Notes under the pieces: model-generated
Seen by the model: the letters and a program-made list of their open reading frames with translations, nothing else
The model's database searches: none
Told to the model about the DNA's origin: nothing
Part shown: positions 51,579 through 60,346 of the stretch, piece by piece
Position numbering within the stretch: position 1 is the stretch's first letter
Layout of the letters: every line of letters starts with the position of its first letter
Made by a program: the position numbers and the translations under genes
Assembly (NCBI GenBank): GCA_007859995.1
Contig: SMSL01000010.1
Span: 41,735 to 105,734, forward strand
Length of the DNA stretch: 64,000 nucleotides
Source of the DNA: Candidatus Brocadiaceae bacterium S225
Lineage (GTDB): Bacteria > Planctomycetota > Brocadiia > Brocadiales > Scalinduaceae
Reading direction: 5' to 3'

Positions 51579-53129
51579 ATGAAAAGTTTGATTGCAATGT
51601 CACCACTTAATAATATGTTTCTGCAATTTTGGCGAACATGTATTTCGCGTTTTCTCCATTTCAACCTTGTGCCAGGTTTAGTACTCGTCTTAACAGTCTG
51701 CCCTGCGGCTCTAACGGCGGCAGATGTAGGCACTGCTCCTTTGCTTGGCTACATAAATGATGTAACGGTAAACGAGGGAGAGACAGTGTTCATAAATCCA
51801 ATGGGCACAGATCCTGATGATGATGTATTGACATTCAGCTATTCAGGCTGGATGACGTCAGATACATATAAAACGAACTACACTGATGCGGGTGTTTATA
51901 CCGTCACGGTAACAGTGAGTGACGGCAGCCTGACAGCCAGCCAGAATGTAACGGTAACGGTCATTAATTCACCACAGACTACATTATCCTGGACCGCAAA
52001 CACAGAAGCGGACATCGCAGGTTATAAAGTATACTATGGTAAAACAAGCGGTAATTATGATGCTAATGTAGATGTTGGCAATCAGACAAACTATACATTA
52101 ACAGGACTTATAAATGGCCATACATATCATCTGGCAGTGACAGCATATGATTCTTCAGGTAATGAGAGCGCTTTCTCCAGCGAAGTAATATTTACTGTGC
52201 TTGTCGTTATCGATTCTGATGGGGATGGCGTCGCAGACAGTCAGGATGCATTCCCCTCTGATCCTAATGAATGGATAGACACAGATGCAGATGGTATTGG
52301 GGATAATGCGGACTTGGACACTTACAATGAAGGCCAGTTTGCATTGTCCTGGACCGCAAATACGGAATCTGATCTCGCAGGTTATAAAGTGTACTATGGT
52401 AATACGAGCGGTAATTATGACGCTAATGTAGATGTTGGTAATCAGACAAACTATACATTAACAGGACTTGTAAATGGTCAGACATATTATGTGGCAGTGA
52501 CAGCATATGATTCTTCAGGTAATGAGAGCGCTTTCTCCAGCGAAGTAATATATTCTGTCCTTGTCATTAATGATCCTGATGTGGATGGAGATGGCGTCGC
52601 AGACAGCCAGGATGCATTTCCCTCTGATCCAAATGAATGGTCAGATCATGATTCTGATGGTATTGGAAATAATGCTGACACTGATGATGACAACGATGGT
52701 ATGTCGGATACGTGGGAAATCGCTAATGGTCTCGATCCATTAGATAACGGAAGTGTTAATGTGCAAAATGGCCCTGACGGTGACATTGACGGTGATGGAT
52801 CTTTGAACATGCTGGAGTATGAGTCATATGCAAAGACAGATAACACGGTGAATCAGGCGCCTGTGCTTAGCACTATGACGCAGATAATAACCAATGAGGG
52901 CGCTGCCATAACCCTAAAGCCGATAGCTGTCGATCCTGATGGAGACACACTGACATATACATATTCCGGCTGGATGGTCTCAAAAAACTATACGACTAAT
53001 TATAATGACGCGGGTACTCATATTGTAACGGTGACTGTTAGCGACGGCATGTTAACAGATTCTCAGGATGTTAGCATAACGGTCGTGAACAGTAATCGTC
53101 CACCGGTCCTTGATCCAATAACACAATAG
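51579..53129 (+). CDS. Secreted multidomain FN3/thrombospondin-3 repeat protein
   Basis: A 516-aa paralog of the preceding protein. After a signal peptide (about 1-48, ending PAALTAADV) come a cadherin-like domain (TDPDDDVLTFSYSGWMTS), an FN3 domain, a calcium-loop block (DSDGDGVADSQDAFPSDPNE), a second nearly identical FN3 and calcium block, a longer acidic Ca-binding run (DTDDDNDGMSDTWEIANGLD) and a second cadherin-like domain. It ends abruptly at RPPVLDPITQ, where homologous text in the same protein continues, so the C-terminus is probably truncated. It is likely calcium-stabilised extracellular matrix controlled with the upstream gene. Confidence 0.8.
   Translation: MKSLIAMSPLNNMFLQFWRTCISRFLHFNLVPGLVLVLTVCPAALTAADVGTAPLLGYINDVTVNEGETVFINPMGTDPDDDVLTFSYSGWMTSDTYKTNYTDAGVYTVTVTVSDGSLTASQNVTVTVINSPQTTLSWTANTEADIAGYKVYYGKTSGNYDANVDVGNQTNYTLTGLINGHTYHLAVTAYDSSGNESAFSSEVIFTVLVVIDSDGDGVADSQDAFPSDPNEWIDTDADGIGDNADLDTYNEGQFALSWTANTESDLAGYKVYYGNTSGNYDANVDVGNQTNYTLTGLVNGQTYYVAVTAYDSSGNESAFSSEVIYSVLVINDPDVDGDGVADSQDAFPSDPNEWSDHDSDGIGNNADTDDDNDGMSDTWEIANGLDPLDNGSVNVQNGPDGDIDGDGSLNMLEYESYAKTDNTVNQAPVLSTMTQIITNEGAAITLKPIAVDPDGDTLTYTYSGWMVSKNYTTNYNDAGTHIVTVTVSDGMLTDSQDVSITVVNSNRPPVLDPITQ
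51984..52669 (+). repeat. Tandem 360-bp duplication inside the FN3 gene
   Basis: Two direct copies offset by 360 bp (from about 51984 and 52344) encode FN3 plus calcium-loop modules and share long identical stretches, for example CAGACAAACTATACATTAAC and GCATATGATTCTTCAGGTAA. The low divergence at silent sites indicates a recent in-frame duplication or gene conversion. Confidence 0.85.
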
Positions 53130-53146
53130 CAGAATGCTTGTCTGTG

Positions 53147-53183
53147 ATATGTTCTCATTAAGCAAATGAAAACAAGAACATAT
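53147..53183 (+). terminator. Possible terminator hairpin after the FN3 genes
   Basis: ATATGTTCT (53147-53155) and AGAACATAT (53175-53183) form a 9-bp stem whose loop contains a further CATT/AATG pairing. TTCCTCTCTTT follows. It is located 18 bp after the stop. Confidence 0.35.
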
Positions 53184-53184
53184 T

Positions 53185-53206
53185 CCTCTCTTTCGAGTGG
53201 ATTCCA
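53185..53206 (+). repeat. Single arm of the lysA-argH hairpin repeat
   Basis: CCTCTCTTTCGAGTGGATTCC here differs by one base from the left arm at 14236-14256 (CCTCTCTTTCGAGAGGATTCC). The complementary arm is missing because the MITE begins 10 bp later. Confidence 0.5.
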
Positions 53207-53215
53207 TTATTGAAT

Positions 53216-53380
53216 GGGAGCATTCCCAGTTTTTTGTAAATCAGGTATGATACCCATGAATACGTGGATTCGGACTTCGGCCTTAATCCACCCAAGTAAG
53301 CAAACGTATGGTGTGAGGTAGGGTGGATTAAACGAAGTGAATCCACCTCTTTTATATACAATTAAAATGGGAATGCTCGC
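53216..53380 (+). mobile_element. Palindromic MITE copy 3
   Basis: A 165-bp element in the same orientation as copy 2. Its ends are GGGAGCATTCCC and GGGAATGCTCGC (one change). The interior shares GTAAATCAGGTATGAT, CATGAATACGTGGATTCGG, AGGGTGGATTAAACGAAG and TGAATCCACCTCTTTTATAT with copy 2, with a short deletion after CCACCC. No 9-bp duplication is evident, so it is older or rearranged. Confidence 0.88.
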
Positions 53381-53455
53381 ATCTATTATATTATATGGTG
53401 AAATGCAGAAAAGGTGTAGAGATGCTCTTTTTTTCAACTTGCCGGCATAATCTTG

Positions 53456-54169
53456 CTACCAAAATTGCCAGTTTCCTGTTGTGAGTACATATATGCCAAG
53501 GAGGAGATTGGTTACCCCGTGGGAGAACATGGCTACTACCAGGTTTCTAGTGTAGTAGAGGACCAAGCTGTAGGAGACACCAGCCATGATCCCGGCCAGC
53601 CAGAGGTTGTGTTCAAGGCCAAAAAAGATGGATGAGATCACAAATGAAAGCCATGTAAATTGTCCTACCGGTACATTCTCAAACTTCGGGTTGATGATAT
53701 ATCTTATTATGAATGACCTCCAGAATATCTCCTCGAATACCGGGACTACAACAGATGATCCAAAGAGCCTGAAGGATATTATCAGGTAGAAAAACAATGA
53801 ATTGTCAATGATGAAGGGATTGAATTCTTTCGGTTCTGACATGGTGGCGAATTTCATATCCATATTGATCCACAGGACAAAGACACCTGCTCCTGCCATA
53901 AGGCCTACCAAAACGTTTTTTACAGAGAAAGTATTTCTCATGTTGATTTCAGTGTATCTTTTCCACATAAACAGCATGGCTATTCCAACAAGTACTGTCT
54001 TTATCGGATAGAAGATATAGCTGTCATACTCGGCAACAATTACCAGGGGGGCATAGTAACGGGAGATGAATTCTATGAGGCTTTCCAAGGCAATGAAAGT
54101 GACAAAGAGTAGAAATGGAAAAACCCTTGGAAACCATGCAGTCTTAACAGTATCAGAAATGCGTAGCAT
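53456..54169 (-). CDS. CPBP-family intramembrane metalloprotease (exosortase-associated type)
   Basis: A 237-aa polytopic membrane protein (about seven helices) of the CAAX/CPBP (Abi) family. The active-site motifs are EEIFWR (146-151), His187 in FFGLEHNLW, and HGVTN (217-221). The overall look, with a long N-terminal membrane half and NPFIIDNSLFFYLIISFRLF, fits the CAAX-protease-related proteins associated with exosortase/PEP-CTERM loci. Its substrate is unknown. It lies downstream of the TIGR03790-like gene on the same strand, about 110 bp away, and near the XrtA-type polysaccharide operon. Confidence 0.8.
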   Translation of the reverse strand: MLRISDTVKTAWFPRVFPFLLFVTFIALESLIEFISRYYAPLVIVAEYDSYIFYPIKTVLVGIAMLFMWKRYTEINMRNTFSVKNVLVGLMAGAGVFVLWINMDMKFATMSEPKEFNPFIIDNSLFFYLIISFRLFGSSVVVPVFEEIFWRSFIIRYIINPKFENVPVGQFTWLSFVISSIFFGLEHNLWLAGIMAGVSYSLVLYYTRNLVVAMFSHGVTNLLLGIYVLTTGNWQFW

Positions 54170-54280
54170 AATTTATCGTAACTCCAACCAGTAGCTGTTA
54201 GTAAATCAACACTTTCATTATAGTTATTATTTCAAATAAGTGTAAGGAATTTGATTTTTTGTACATACTTTGTGTTGAAT

Positions 54281-55951
54281 TCAGGTATCGTCTTCATCTT
54301 TTTGCTCCGGAGAGGCGAACTCAATCTCAGGGTTATTCTTGAATGGTGTATATAATGGATCACCTATGAGGATCATACGCCAGGAAATATGTGGAATGCT
54401 TTTGAAATAGACTTCCAATAGAGTAAGTTTGCCCTCCATAAGCAGGGGAAAAAATACGTCCGGCAAAGGAAAGGAGGATAAGTATGGTTCTTCCACCGGT
54501 CCAAGAGTTGCCGCCACTCCTTCTTCTATCAACCTTTTACACCATACCTGGCTATCCTGTTGTTCTAATGTACTGGCTTCAGAACTGGCAATATGGAAGC
54601 CTACAGCTCCTTTCTTCCACTCAAAGGAATCTACGTATCTGGCAAGTGAATACCAGCCGACATACAAGGCCGCGTCTGGACATGACTTTTCCGGAAACAA
54701 CTTTGAATTATTATCTAATACAACCGGAAAAGAGCTTTTAGATTTTACAATGTTATACAGGTTTCTCAGATGTTCATCGTAACGCTGATAGCTATCTTTA
54801 TTGTTAACATCATTCAGTCCACGAGCATCTATATAAAGTGTGCCTGTAAGCCCTCTATTTTCAGTTTCAATGGCATCGTCAACCATGCGTTTTGCTATAG
54901 CAGGTGAGGGTGCATCCAGGCGGCCTACCTTGATAATCTTTCTTCGTATCATTTCTATTCCCGGCAGTTTGTCGTGTGCAACCAGAAAAGGATTTAGCAG
55001 CCATCTGGAAAATTGATAATTTGCGGCAAGGACCAATGTTAATTCGCTATCCACTGAAGCAGAGGTCATCTCTCCGATCTGTTTTTTCTGCTGTGCTTCC
55101 CAAAACAACAACTCGCCGATAACACCATTAACGAAACGAATAATGGTAGATACTTCGATGGCCTTCTCCGGTGTAAAACCGAAGAACTGTAACTCTGTAA
55201 GTTGTTTATTAAGAATTGCATTATATTTTAATAGATTATTGACGCGTAAAAAAATAGATCTCTCCTGGTCATCCATAGAAAGAATCTGGCTTCTAATGTT
55301 TTGAGCCATAGGAGACATTCCTGTTATCCTGAACAGGAGCGAGACCGTTTGTAAATAGGCTTCCTGATTTGATGCCGTTGGAACACGCTTTTTAAGATAT
55401 TCAGACGCTTTGATAACAGTTTTATTAACGCTCTTGATTATCTCAGGTGTAGATATAGATTCTATATTTTGTTTTTCATAATTTGGTGTTGTTGTTACAC
55501 CCTGATCAATTAACATTTCAAGATCTCTGCCCATCTGTTGAACCAGCCTCCTGTATTCTCTCACCTTGCTGTCTGCCAGGACTTCGTCTTGCTTGTAATG
55601 TTCAGTTTTATCTGTTTCATTTATACGAAGAGGAATACCGTATACAAGGAGAATTGCAGGATCATTGCCGGAAAGCCTGAGGTTATTAACAGTGCGTCTG
55701 ATCGGTGGGATCATTTTTGATTCGTAGTCCGGCCTGAGGATATGTTCAGATTCAGGGACATCAACTCCAACAAGATTAGATACAGGTACACCCCTTTTTG
55801 AGCAATAGTATTGGGCAACGTCTTTACTCTCTTGCATGTTTTGATTGTAAACAACGACAAGATCAGTGGGCAGTAACGCATGTACCGGCCTGAAAGGAAT
55901 AATTGATATGATAAGTGCAAATATAAAGATAAAATAGAGTTTCGTGATAAT
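54281..55951 (-). CDS. TIGR03790-like exported protein, apparent ATT start
   Basis: A 556-aa protein if started at ATT 55951. The family resemblance is to TIGR03790 proteins: VVVYNQNMQESKDVAQYYCSKRGVPVSNLVGVD, then ILLVYGIPLRI and, near the end, GVAATLGPVEEPYLSSFPLPDVFFPLLMEG and RMILIGDPLYTPF. The first ATG (55837) would cut into the conserved start. The upstream frame is open to a TAA near 55988, contains no ATG, GTG or TTG, and encodes a perfect signal peptide (ITKLYFIFIFALIISIIPF, ending PVHA), with GAGG 5 bp before ATT. The function of the family is unknown; caspase/gingipain-like folds have been suggested for similar modules. Confidence 0.72.
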   Translation of the reverse strand: MITKLYFIFIFALIISIIPFRPVHALLPTDLVVVYNQNMQESKDVAQYYCSKRGVPVSNLVGVDVPESEHILRPDYESKMIPPIRRTVNNLRLSGNDPAILLVYGIPLRINETDKTEHYKQDEVLADSKVREYRRLVQQMGRDLEMLIDQGVTTTPNYEKQNIESISTPEIIKSVNKTVIKASEYLKKRVPTASNQEAYLQTVSLLFRITGMSPMAQNIRSQILSMDDQERSIFLRVNNLLKYNAILNKQLTELQFFGFTPEKAIEVSTIIRFVNGVIGELLFWEAQQKKQIGEMTSASVDSELTLVLAANYQFSRWLLNPFLVAHDKLPGIEMIRRKIIKVGRLDAPSPAIAKRMVDDAIETENRGLTGTLYIDARGLNDVNNKDSYQRYDEHLRNLYNIVKSKSSFPVVLDNNSKLFPEKSCPDAALYVGWYSLARYVDSFEWKKGAVGFHIASSEASTLEQQDSQVWCKRLIEEGVAATLGPVEEPYLSSFPLPDVFFPLLMEGKLTLLEVYFKSIPHISWRMILIGDPLYTPFKNNPEIEFASPEQKDEDDT

Positions 55952-55988
55952 TAGTTCCTCGTGTAGAAAAGTGTAAGGTACATATTAG

Positions 55989-56867
55989 TTTGAGGTATTA
56001 GTCTCATGGGATTTCGTAGCAATGTTTAATAATACCCAAAAACTCCAAGCCAAAAACTCTAAGTAAATATCTATGTCTCATGACAATAACGGCTTAGCAT
56101 ATAACTTGGGTGGAACGGGTATTTGTTCTAACTTTAATTATATCATATTGTTAACCTTGGTTTCGTATTCTCGGACAGACTGTTAAGAAGATGCTGTACC
56201 CGTAACTTCTCATTTATCTCTGGATTTAGATTGTTTTTTGCCGTTTCTGCCCCTGCAAATCTTTCTTTACATCGTACTGAAATATGGTACCCTTTCTCTT
56301 AGCTGAGTCGCGTATCACCTAAGTCTTCTATTCTACTCTGCTAATACCCATTTTGTCAACCCGTGAGGTTTCGCCTGACGGGTGAACTTACGTTAATTGT
56401 ATAATGTGCAGAAAGAAGAAGTGAAAGAATTTAATTTACAATTAAATACGGCTTCATTAGATCGGAGTGGAAAGTTCAAAAAGAGGAATCTGGTTGGCTA
56501 TGTTGACCTTCCGTTACGGTAAACCTTATGAATATTTTTACGATCTGCCATCTATTTACTAAAGTTTTCTGTGAATATTACGATAATATGGAGAGATACA
56601 TGTATAAGTTGTGCATGGATTTGAATGTTGCCTTATGTGATCCTTGTGAGAATGGAAATTTGGTTTCCACTAATTTGGTGACCCTGGATTTCCACTCAAC
56701 AGAATGCGGGAATGACATAGGAAGGTTAAAAAGACGAAAAGGGATTGGAGATGGTGATGGTTTTGTGATACTGGAGGTACTGAGGCTTTAATAAATTATT
56801 ATGATGCTATTGTGTACTGTGAATAAAATAAATCTATATTTTTTAACTTTTAAATAATTCAAAGATT
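55989..56867. other. Long intergenic region before the polysaccharide operon
   Basis: About 880 bp with no convincing gene. A plus-strand frame at 56528-56791 has no ribosome site, and part of it (CCCTGGATTTCCACTCAACA with GCGGGAATGACAT, 56684-56722) is a degenerate copy of the GGATTCCCG-type repeat seen at 20449. Divergent promoters for both flanking units must lie here but none stands out. Confidence 0.45.
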
Positions 56868-57662
56868 ATGAAAAAACTAAAATTTCTATTCATACTGGGC
56901 TTCTTTGCATTCATTGGCTGTGCTTCGTATGACACAATTCAGAGTGACATAGATCAATCCTTAGGTAATAATGTTGAAAACAGATTAGAGGCAATTAATG
57001 GCACATACACACTATTGCCGCCGGATGTAATAGAGGTAAGTGTTGCTGATAATCCGGATCTTCGAGTCAGGGTCATTATCAGGCCGGATGGGAATATATT
57101 TTTCCCGCTTTTGGGTGATGTTTATGTAGAAGGGCTTACACCGTTAGAAATCAGGGAAAAAATACATAAACTGTTAGGCCGATACCTGAAGGAACTTCCT
57201 GAAGAATCCGTGTCCGTAGCGGTAATAGGATTTAACAGTAAGAAGGTTTATATATACGATTATGGGCGAGGTATTAAAGAAATTCCGTTTACAGGTAACC
57301 TCACGGTACTTGACGCTATTACCCAATCAGGTATGCTATCACGTACTTCTAATCAGAGAAAAATAAAAGTTATACGAGGAGAAAGTGATGTTGTTGAGAA
57401 GCCTCAAAAATTTAGCGTAAACCTGAAAAAGATTATTTATGACGGAAAGACGGCAAGGAATATCGTTCTCAGGCCGGATGATATTGTCTATATTCCTCCT
57501 ACTCTTCTTGGGAGGGTGGGTCATGTGATAAAAGACGTGCTGAACCCTATACAGCCGGCACGAGAGATCGGCGCTGCAGCTGCCTCGTATCAATATAATC
57601 AATTGGGATTTGGCGCCCTTCAGACAGGGCCTTCGGGTCAGGCTATACAGCCTCGATATTGA
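56868..57662 (+). CDS. Polysaccharide export lipoprotein (Wza-like, SLBB)
   Basis: A 264-aa lipoprotein. The signal peptide ends in a lipobox (FIGC, Cys at about residue 18). The Poly_export domain follows (YTLLPPDVIEVSVADNPDLR, RPDGNIFFPLLGDVYVEGLTP), then one SLBB domain (SKKVYIYDYGRGIKEIPFTG, LTVLDAITQSGML). Such proteins form the outer-membrane channel for exopolysaccharide. It is the first gene of an XrtA-type EPS operon and implies a Gram-negative envelope. Confidence 0.92.
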   Translation: MKKLKFLFILGFFAFIGCASYDTIQSDIDQSLGNNVENRLEAINGTYTLLPPDVIEVSVADNPDLRVRVIIRPDGNIFFPLLGDVYVEGLTPLEIREKIHKLLGRYLKELPEESVSVAVIGFNSKKVYIYDYGRGIKEIPFTGNLTVLDAITQSGMLSRTSNQRKIKVIRGESDVVEKPQKFSVNLKKIIYDGKTARNIVLRPDDIVYIPPTLLGRVGHVIKDVLNPIQPAREIGAAAASYQYNQLGFGALQTGPSGQAIQPRY

Positions 57663-57866
57663 AAATCAGAAACTTATTCAACTTGCAACAGCCCGTTTGG
57701 GTATACGTAAAGCTGGTTGAAATGGCGTGGTGTCTGTAGATATGTGAAATTATTGGAATTTGCCTTTTCCGTATTCTTGTTTTTTGTTGATAAATCTGAT
57801 GCTAAATAAGTTTCTAATACCAGTAGCTTGTGACTCTACTAGTGCAACGCATCATTAAAAGTAATT

Positions 57867-59462
57867 ATGGAACAGAATAACAAGCCATTCGATTTACACC
57901 GGTATAAACATCTACTTTTGAGAAGGAAATGGTTGTGGATTATTCCAACAATCATTTTTGGCATTGGGGGTGTTGTTTATGCCCTGAAGCTGCCGGATAT
58001 ATATGAATCAAAATGTGTTATGAGCGTGGAGAAATCAGAGGTTTTTAATAATTTATTGCCAGATGCCAGAGGGGAGAGAAGTTCCAGTGTGGTGCTAGAG
58101 TCAGTTAGAGCGAGGATGCTGGGATGGCAGTCCGTGGTCCAGGTGATAAGGTCCGTTGGCCTTGATAAAGGCATACCGCAAGATGCTTCGGATGATTTAG
58201 AAGGTCTGTACCGTGAATTGGTCAAGGAAGCTTCTTTTAGGACAAAGGGGAAGGATTTAATAGAGGTAGCTTATCGTGGAGAGAATCCTGAAACAACATT
58301 CAGGGTTGTGGATGGCCTCGTAGCCAATTTTATGGAGCAGAGTTTAAAGTTAACCCGTAACGATGCAGATGAAACTGTGGACTTTATAGAAGAAGATTTA
58401 AAACGCCTGAAAAGGGACCTTGATGAAGCCGAAAGACTGCTTCGGGAGTTTGAGGAGAAACACCTTGATGAATTACCGGGAAGCGAAAATAGTAAAATGT
58501 CCAAACTGGCTGCCGCTGAGAGGGAACTCGTAGAAATTAATGGAACACTGATGATTCTGAATGAGAAAAACTCATTTATTGAAGAGAAGGTGAGCAAGGA
58601 GGCAAAAACCATGACCGGTGAAATAGTGAGGATTCCCAATCCCAGGGTCAATGAGTTAAACAAACATATTAATGACCTGGAAATAGAACTTACTACTCTG
58701 CGAGCAAAATATTTTGATGAACATCCGAGCATTGTGATGAAACAGAAATCACTTAAGCGATTAAAAGAGATGCTAGAGAGAGAGGAAGAGAAAGTTGTCA
58801 GTGAAGAAACAGTTGTAAGTAATCCGTTGCACGAAAACATGCTTACAAACCAGTTCCAGGGTCAGCTTGAGATAAAATCTTTACAAAGGCGCCGAAAAGA
58901 ACTTGAAAAAAAAATAGCAACCCTTACGGAGGCTGTTTCTCACATGCCTTCAATCAAGCAGAATCTTACCAAGTTAGTAAGGGGGTACGATGTAAGCAAG
59001 GAAATGTACCAGCAACGGCTCATGCAGAAGTCCAGGGCGGATCTTATGCGGGAAATGTCTCTTGACGCAAAGACCAATCCGTATAATATAGTGGAGCCTC
59101 CCAGGGTTTCTTACGAACCCATAAAGAGTGTTAAACTGAAAATAATGGCAATGGGAGTGTTCCTTGGCGCCGGCCTGGGAATCGGGCTCATTATCGGTTT
59201 AGATACGATTGATACCAGGTTTAAGACCATGGACGAAATACAGGAGTACTTGAGTATTCCTGCGTTGGGTGTGGTGCCGCTGATTGTAACTAATACAGAT
59301 GTGAGAAAACAGGTTAGGAAGAAAATAATTGTGGCCGGCTCACTGGCAATCCTGGTTATCACTACAGCTTGTGTATGTCTTATTGTACCGCCTGTTAGAA
59401 ATATGGTTAGTGATAAGGCCGCTGTCGGGTGGAACAAATTGAGTGAGATAATTAAGAAGTAA
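57867..59462 (+). CDS. Polysaccharide chain-length determinant (XrtA/GumC type)
   Basis: A 531-aa inner-membrane protein with a Wzz domain: YKHLLLRRKWLWIIPTIIFG forms the first helix (about 22-40). A long periplasmic part contains two coiled-coil blocks (170-205 and 240-360), then the P/G-rich second helix (about 415-440, IMAMGVFLGAGLGIGLIIGL). An extra hydrophobic segment lies near 485-510. No kinase domain is fused; the tyrosine kinase is a separate gene downstream. The layout fits the exosortase-associated chain-length family. It probably controls polymer length with the Wza-like porin. Confidence 0.88.
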   Translation: MEQNNKPFDLHRYKHLLLRRKWLWIIPTIIFGIGGVVYALKLPDIYESKCVMSVEKSEVFNNLLPDARGERSSSVVLESVRARMLGWQSVVQVIRSVGLDKGIPQDASDDLEGLYRELVKEASFRTKGKDLIEVAYRGENPETTFRVVDGLVANFMEQSLKLTRNDADETVDFIEEDLKRLKRDLDEAERLLREFEEKHLDELPGSENSKMSKLAAAERELVEINGTLMILNEKNSFIEEKVSKEAKTMTGEIVRIPNPRVNELNKHINDLEIELTTLRAKYFDEHPSIVMKQKSLKRLKEMLEREEEKVVSEETVVSNPLHENMLTNQFQGQLEIKSLQRRRKELEKKIATLTEAVSHMPSIKQNLTKLVRGYDVSKEMYQQRLMQKSRADLMREMSLDAKTNPYNIVEPPRVSYEPIKSVKLKIMAMGVFLGAGLGIGLIIGLDTIDTRFKTMDEIQEYLSIPALGVVPLIVTNTDVRKQVRKKIIVAGSLAILVITTACVCLIVPPVRNMVSDKAAVGWNKLSEIIKK

Positions 59463-59465
59463 AAA

Positions 59466-60326
59466 ATGTACAAAAAATTCTACGGTTTAAAGGAAAATCC
59501 ATTTAATCTTACACCTGACCCTGACTTTGTCTTTCTGGGCAGAATCCATAAAAAAGCATTGGCATATTTAACTTATGGCCTCGATGCCGGAAAAGGGTTT
59601 GTTCAGTTAACGGGTGAGATTGGAAGTGGCAAAACGACTCTGTTGAAAACCCTTTTGATGAATAATCGGAACAAGATTAAATCCGCATTTATTGTAAATC
59701 CAAAGGCAACTTTCGTGCAATTATTCAGGATGATACTTTACCAGTTTTCAATAATAGAGATGGAGTCTGAGTATTCGAAAGAGGTATTGTTAAGTAAGTT
59801 TCATAGCTTCCTCATAGAGCAGGCAAAACAAAACCGTCCTGTTGTAATAATTTTCGATGAAGCCCAGCATTTGGATAAATCTGTACTTGAAGAGATACGC
59901 ATGCTGTCTAATCTGGAAACCGGGAAACAGAAACTGGTTCAGATGATTTTTGTCGGTCAACCAGAGTTGAGAGAAATCTTTTTACTGCCGGAGCTCAAGC
60001 AACTGAAACAGAGGATATCAGTAGCGTTTCACATATATCCTCTGGATAGAGATGATACAATGGCATATATTAATCACAGGATGGAAGTTGCCGGTTCTGA
60101 GAATGGTCAAATATTTACACAATGTGCATGTGAAGAGGTCTATTCGTATTCGAGTGGAGTACCACGTCTCATAAACACAGTCTGTGACGCTGCTCTGCTT
60201 GCAGGGTATGTTGATGAAATGAAGACCATTGATGGAAAGGTTATTAAAGAAGTGATCGACGAATTAATTGAAGATCTTGGCAATAATACAGAACAGAATG
60301 AGGTCTCATCCGCTGCTATTCTGTAG
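59466..60326 (+). CDS. XrtA-associated AAA ATPase (ExeA/general secretion type)
   Basis: A 286-aa AAA protein starting MYKKFYGLKENPFNLTPDPDFVFLG, the hallmark opening of ExeA-like and PEP-CTERM-locus secretion ATPases. Walker A is GEIGSGKTT (50-58), Walker B VVIIFDEAQ (about 121-129), and the sensor region QMIFVGQPELRE. There is no peptidoglycan-binding domain, as is usual in exosortase loci. It lies 3 bp after the chain-length gene and 20 bp before the tyrosine kinase gene. Confidence 0.9.
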   Translation: MYKKFYGLKENPFNLTPDPDFVFLGRIHKKALAYLTYGLDAGKGFVQLTGEIGSGKTTLLKTLLMNNRNKIKSAFIVNPKATFVQLFRMILYQFSIIEMESEYSKEVLLSKFHSFLIEQAKQNRPVVIIFDEAQHLDKSVLEEIRMLSNLETGKQKLVQMIFVGQPELREIFLLPELKQLKQRISVAFHIYPLDRDDTMAYINHRMEVAGSENGQIFTQCACEEVYSYSSGVPRLINTVCDAALLAGYVDEMKTIDGKVIKEVIDELIEDLGNNTEQNEVSSAAIL

Positions 60327-60346
60327 ATTCTTTATTTATATCTGAT

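Noticed and set aside
53158..53437. Short minus-strand frames over the MITE
   Set aside because: They are translations of the palindromic repeat and match the repeat-derived tail at 12565.
56528..56791. 87-codon frame before the export lipoprotein gene
   Set aside because: Contains a degenerate intergenic repeat and lacks a ribosome site.
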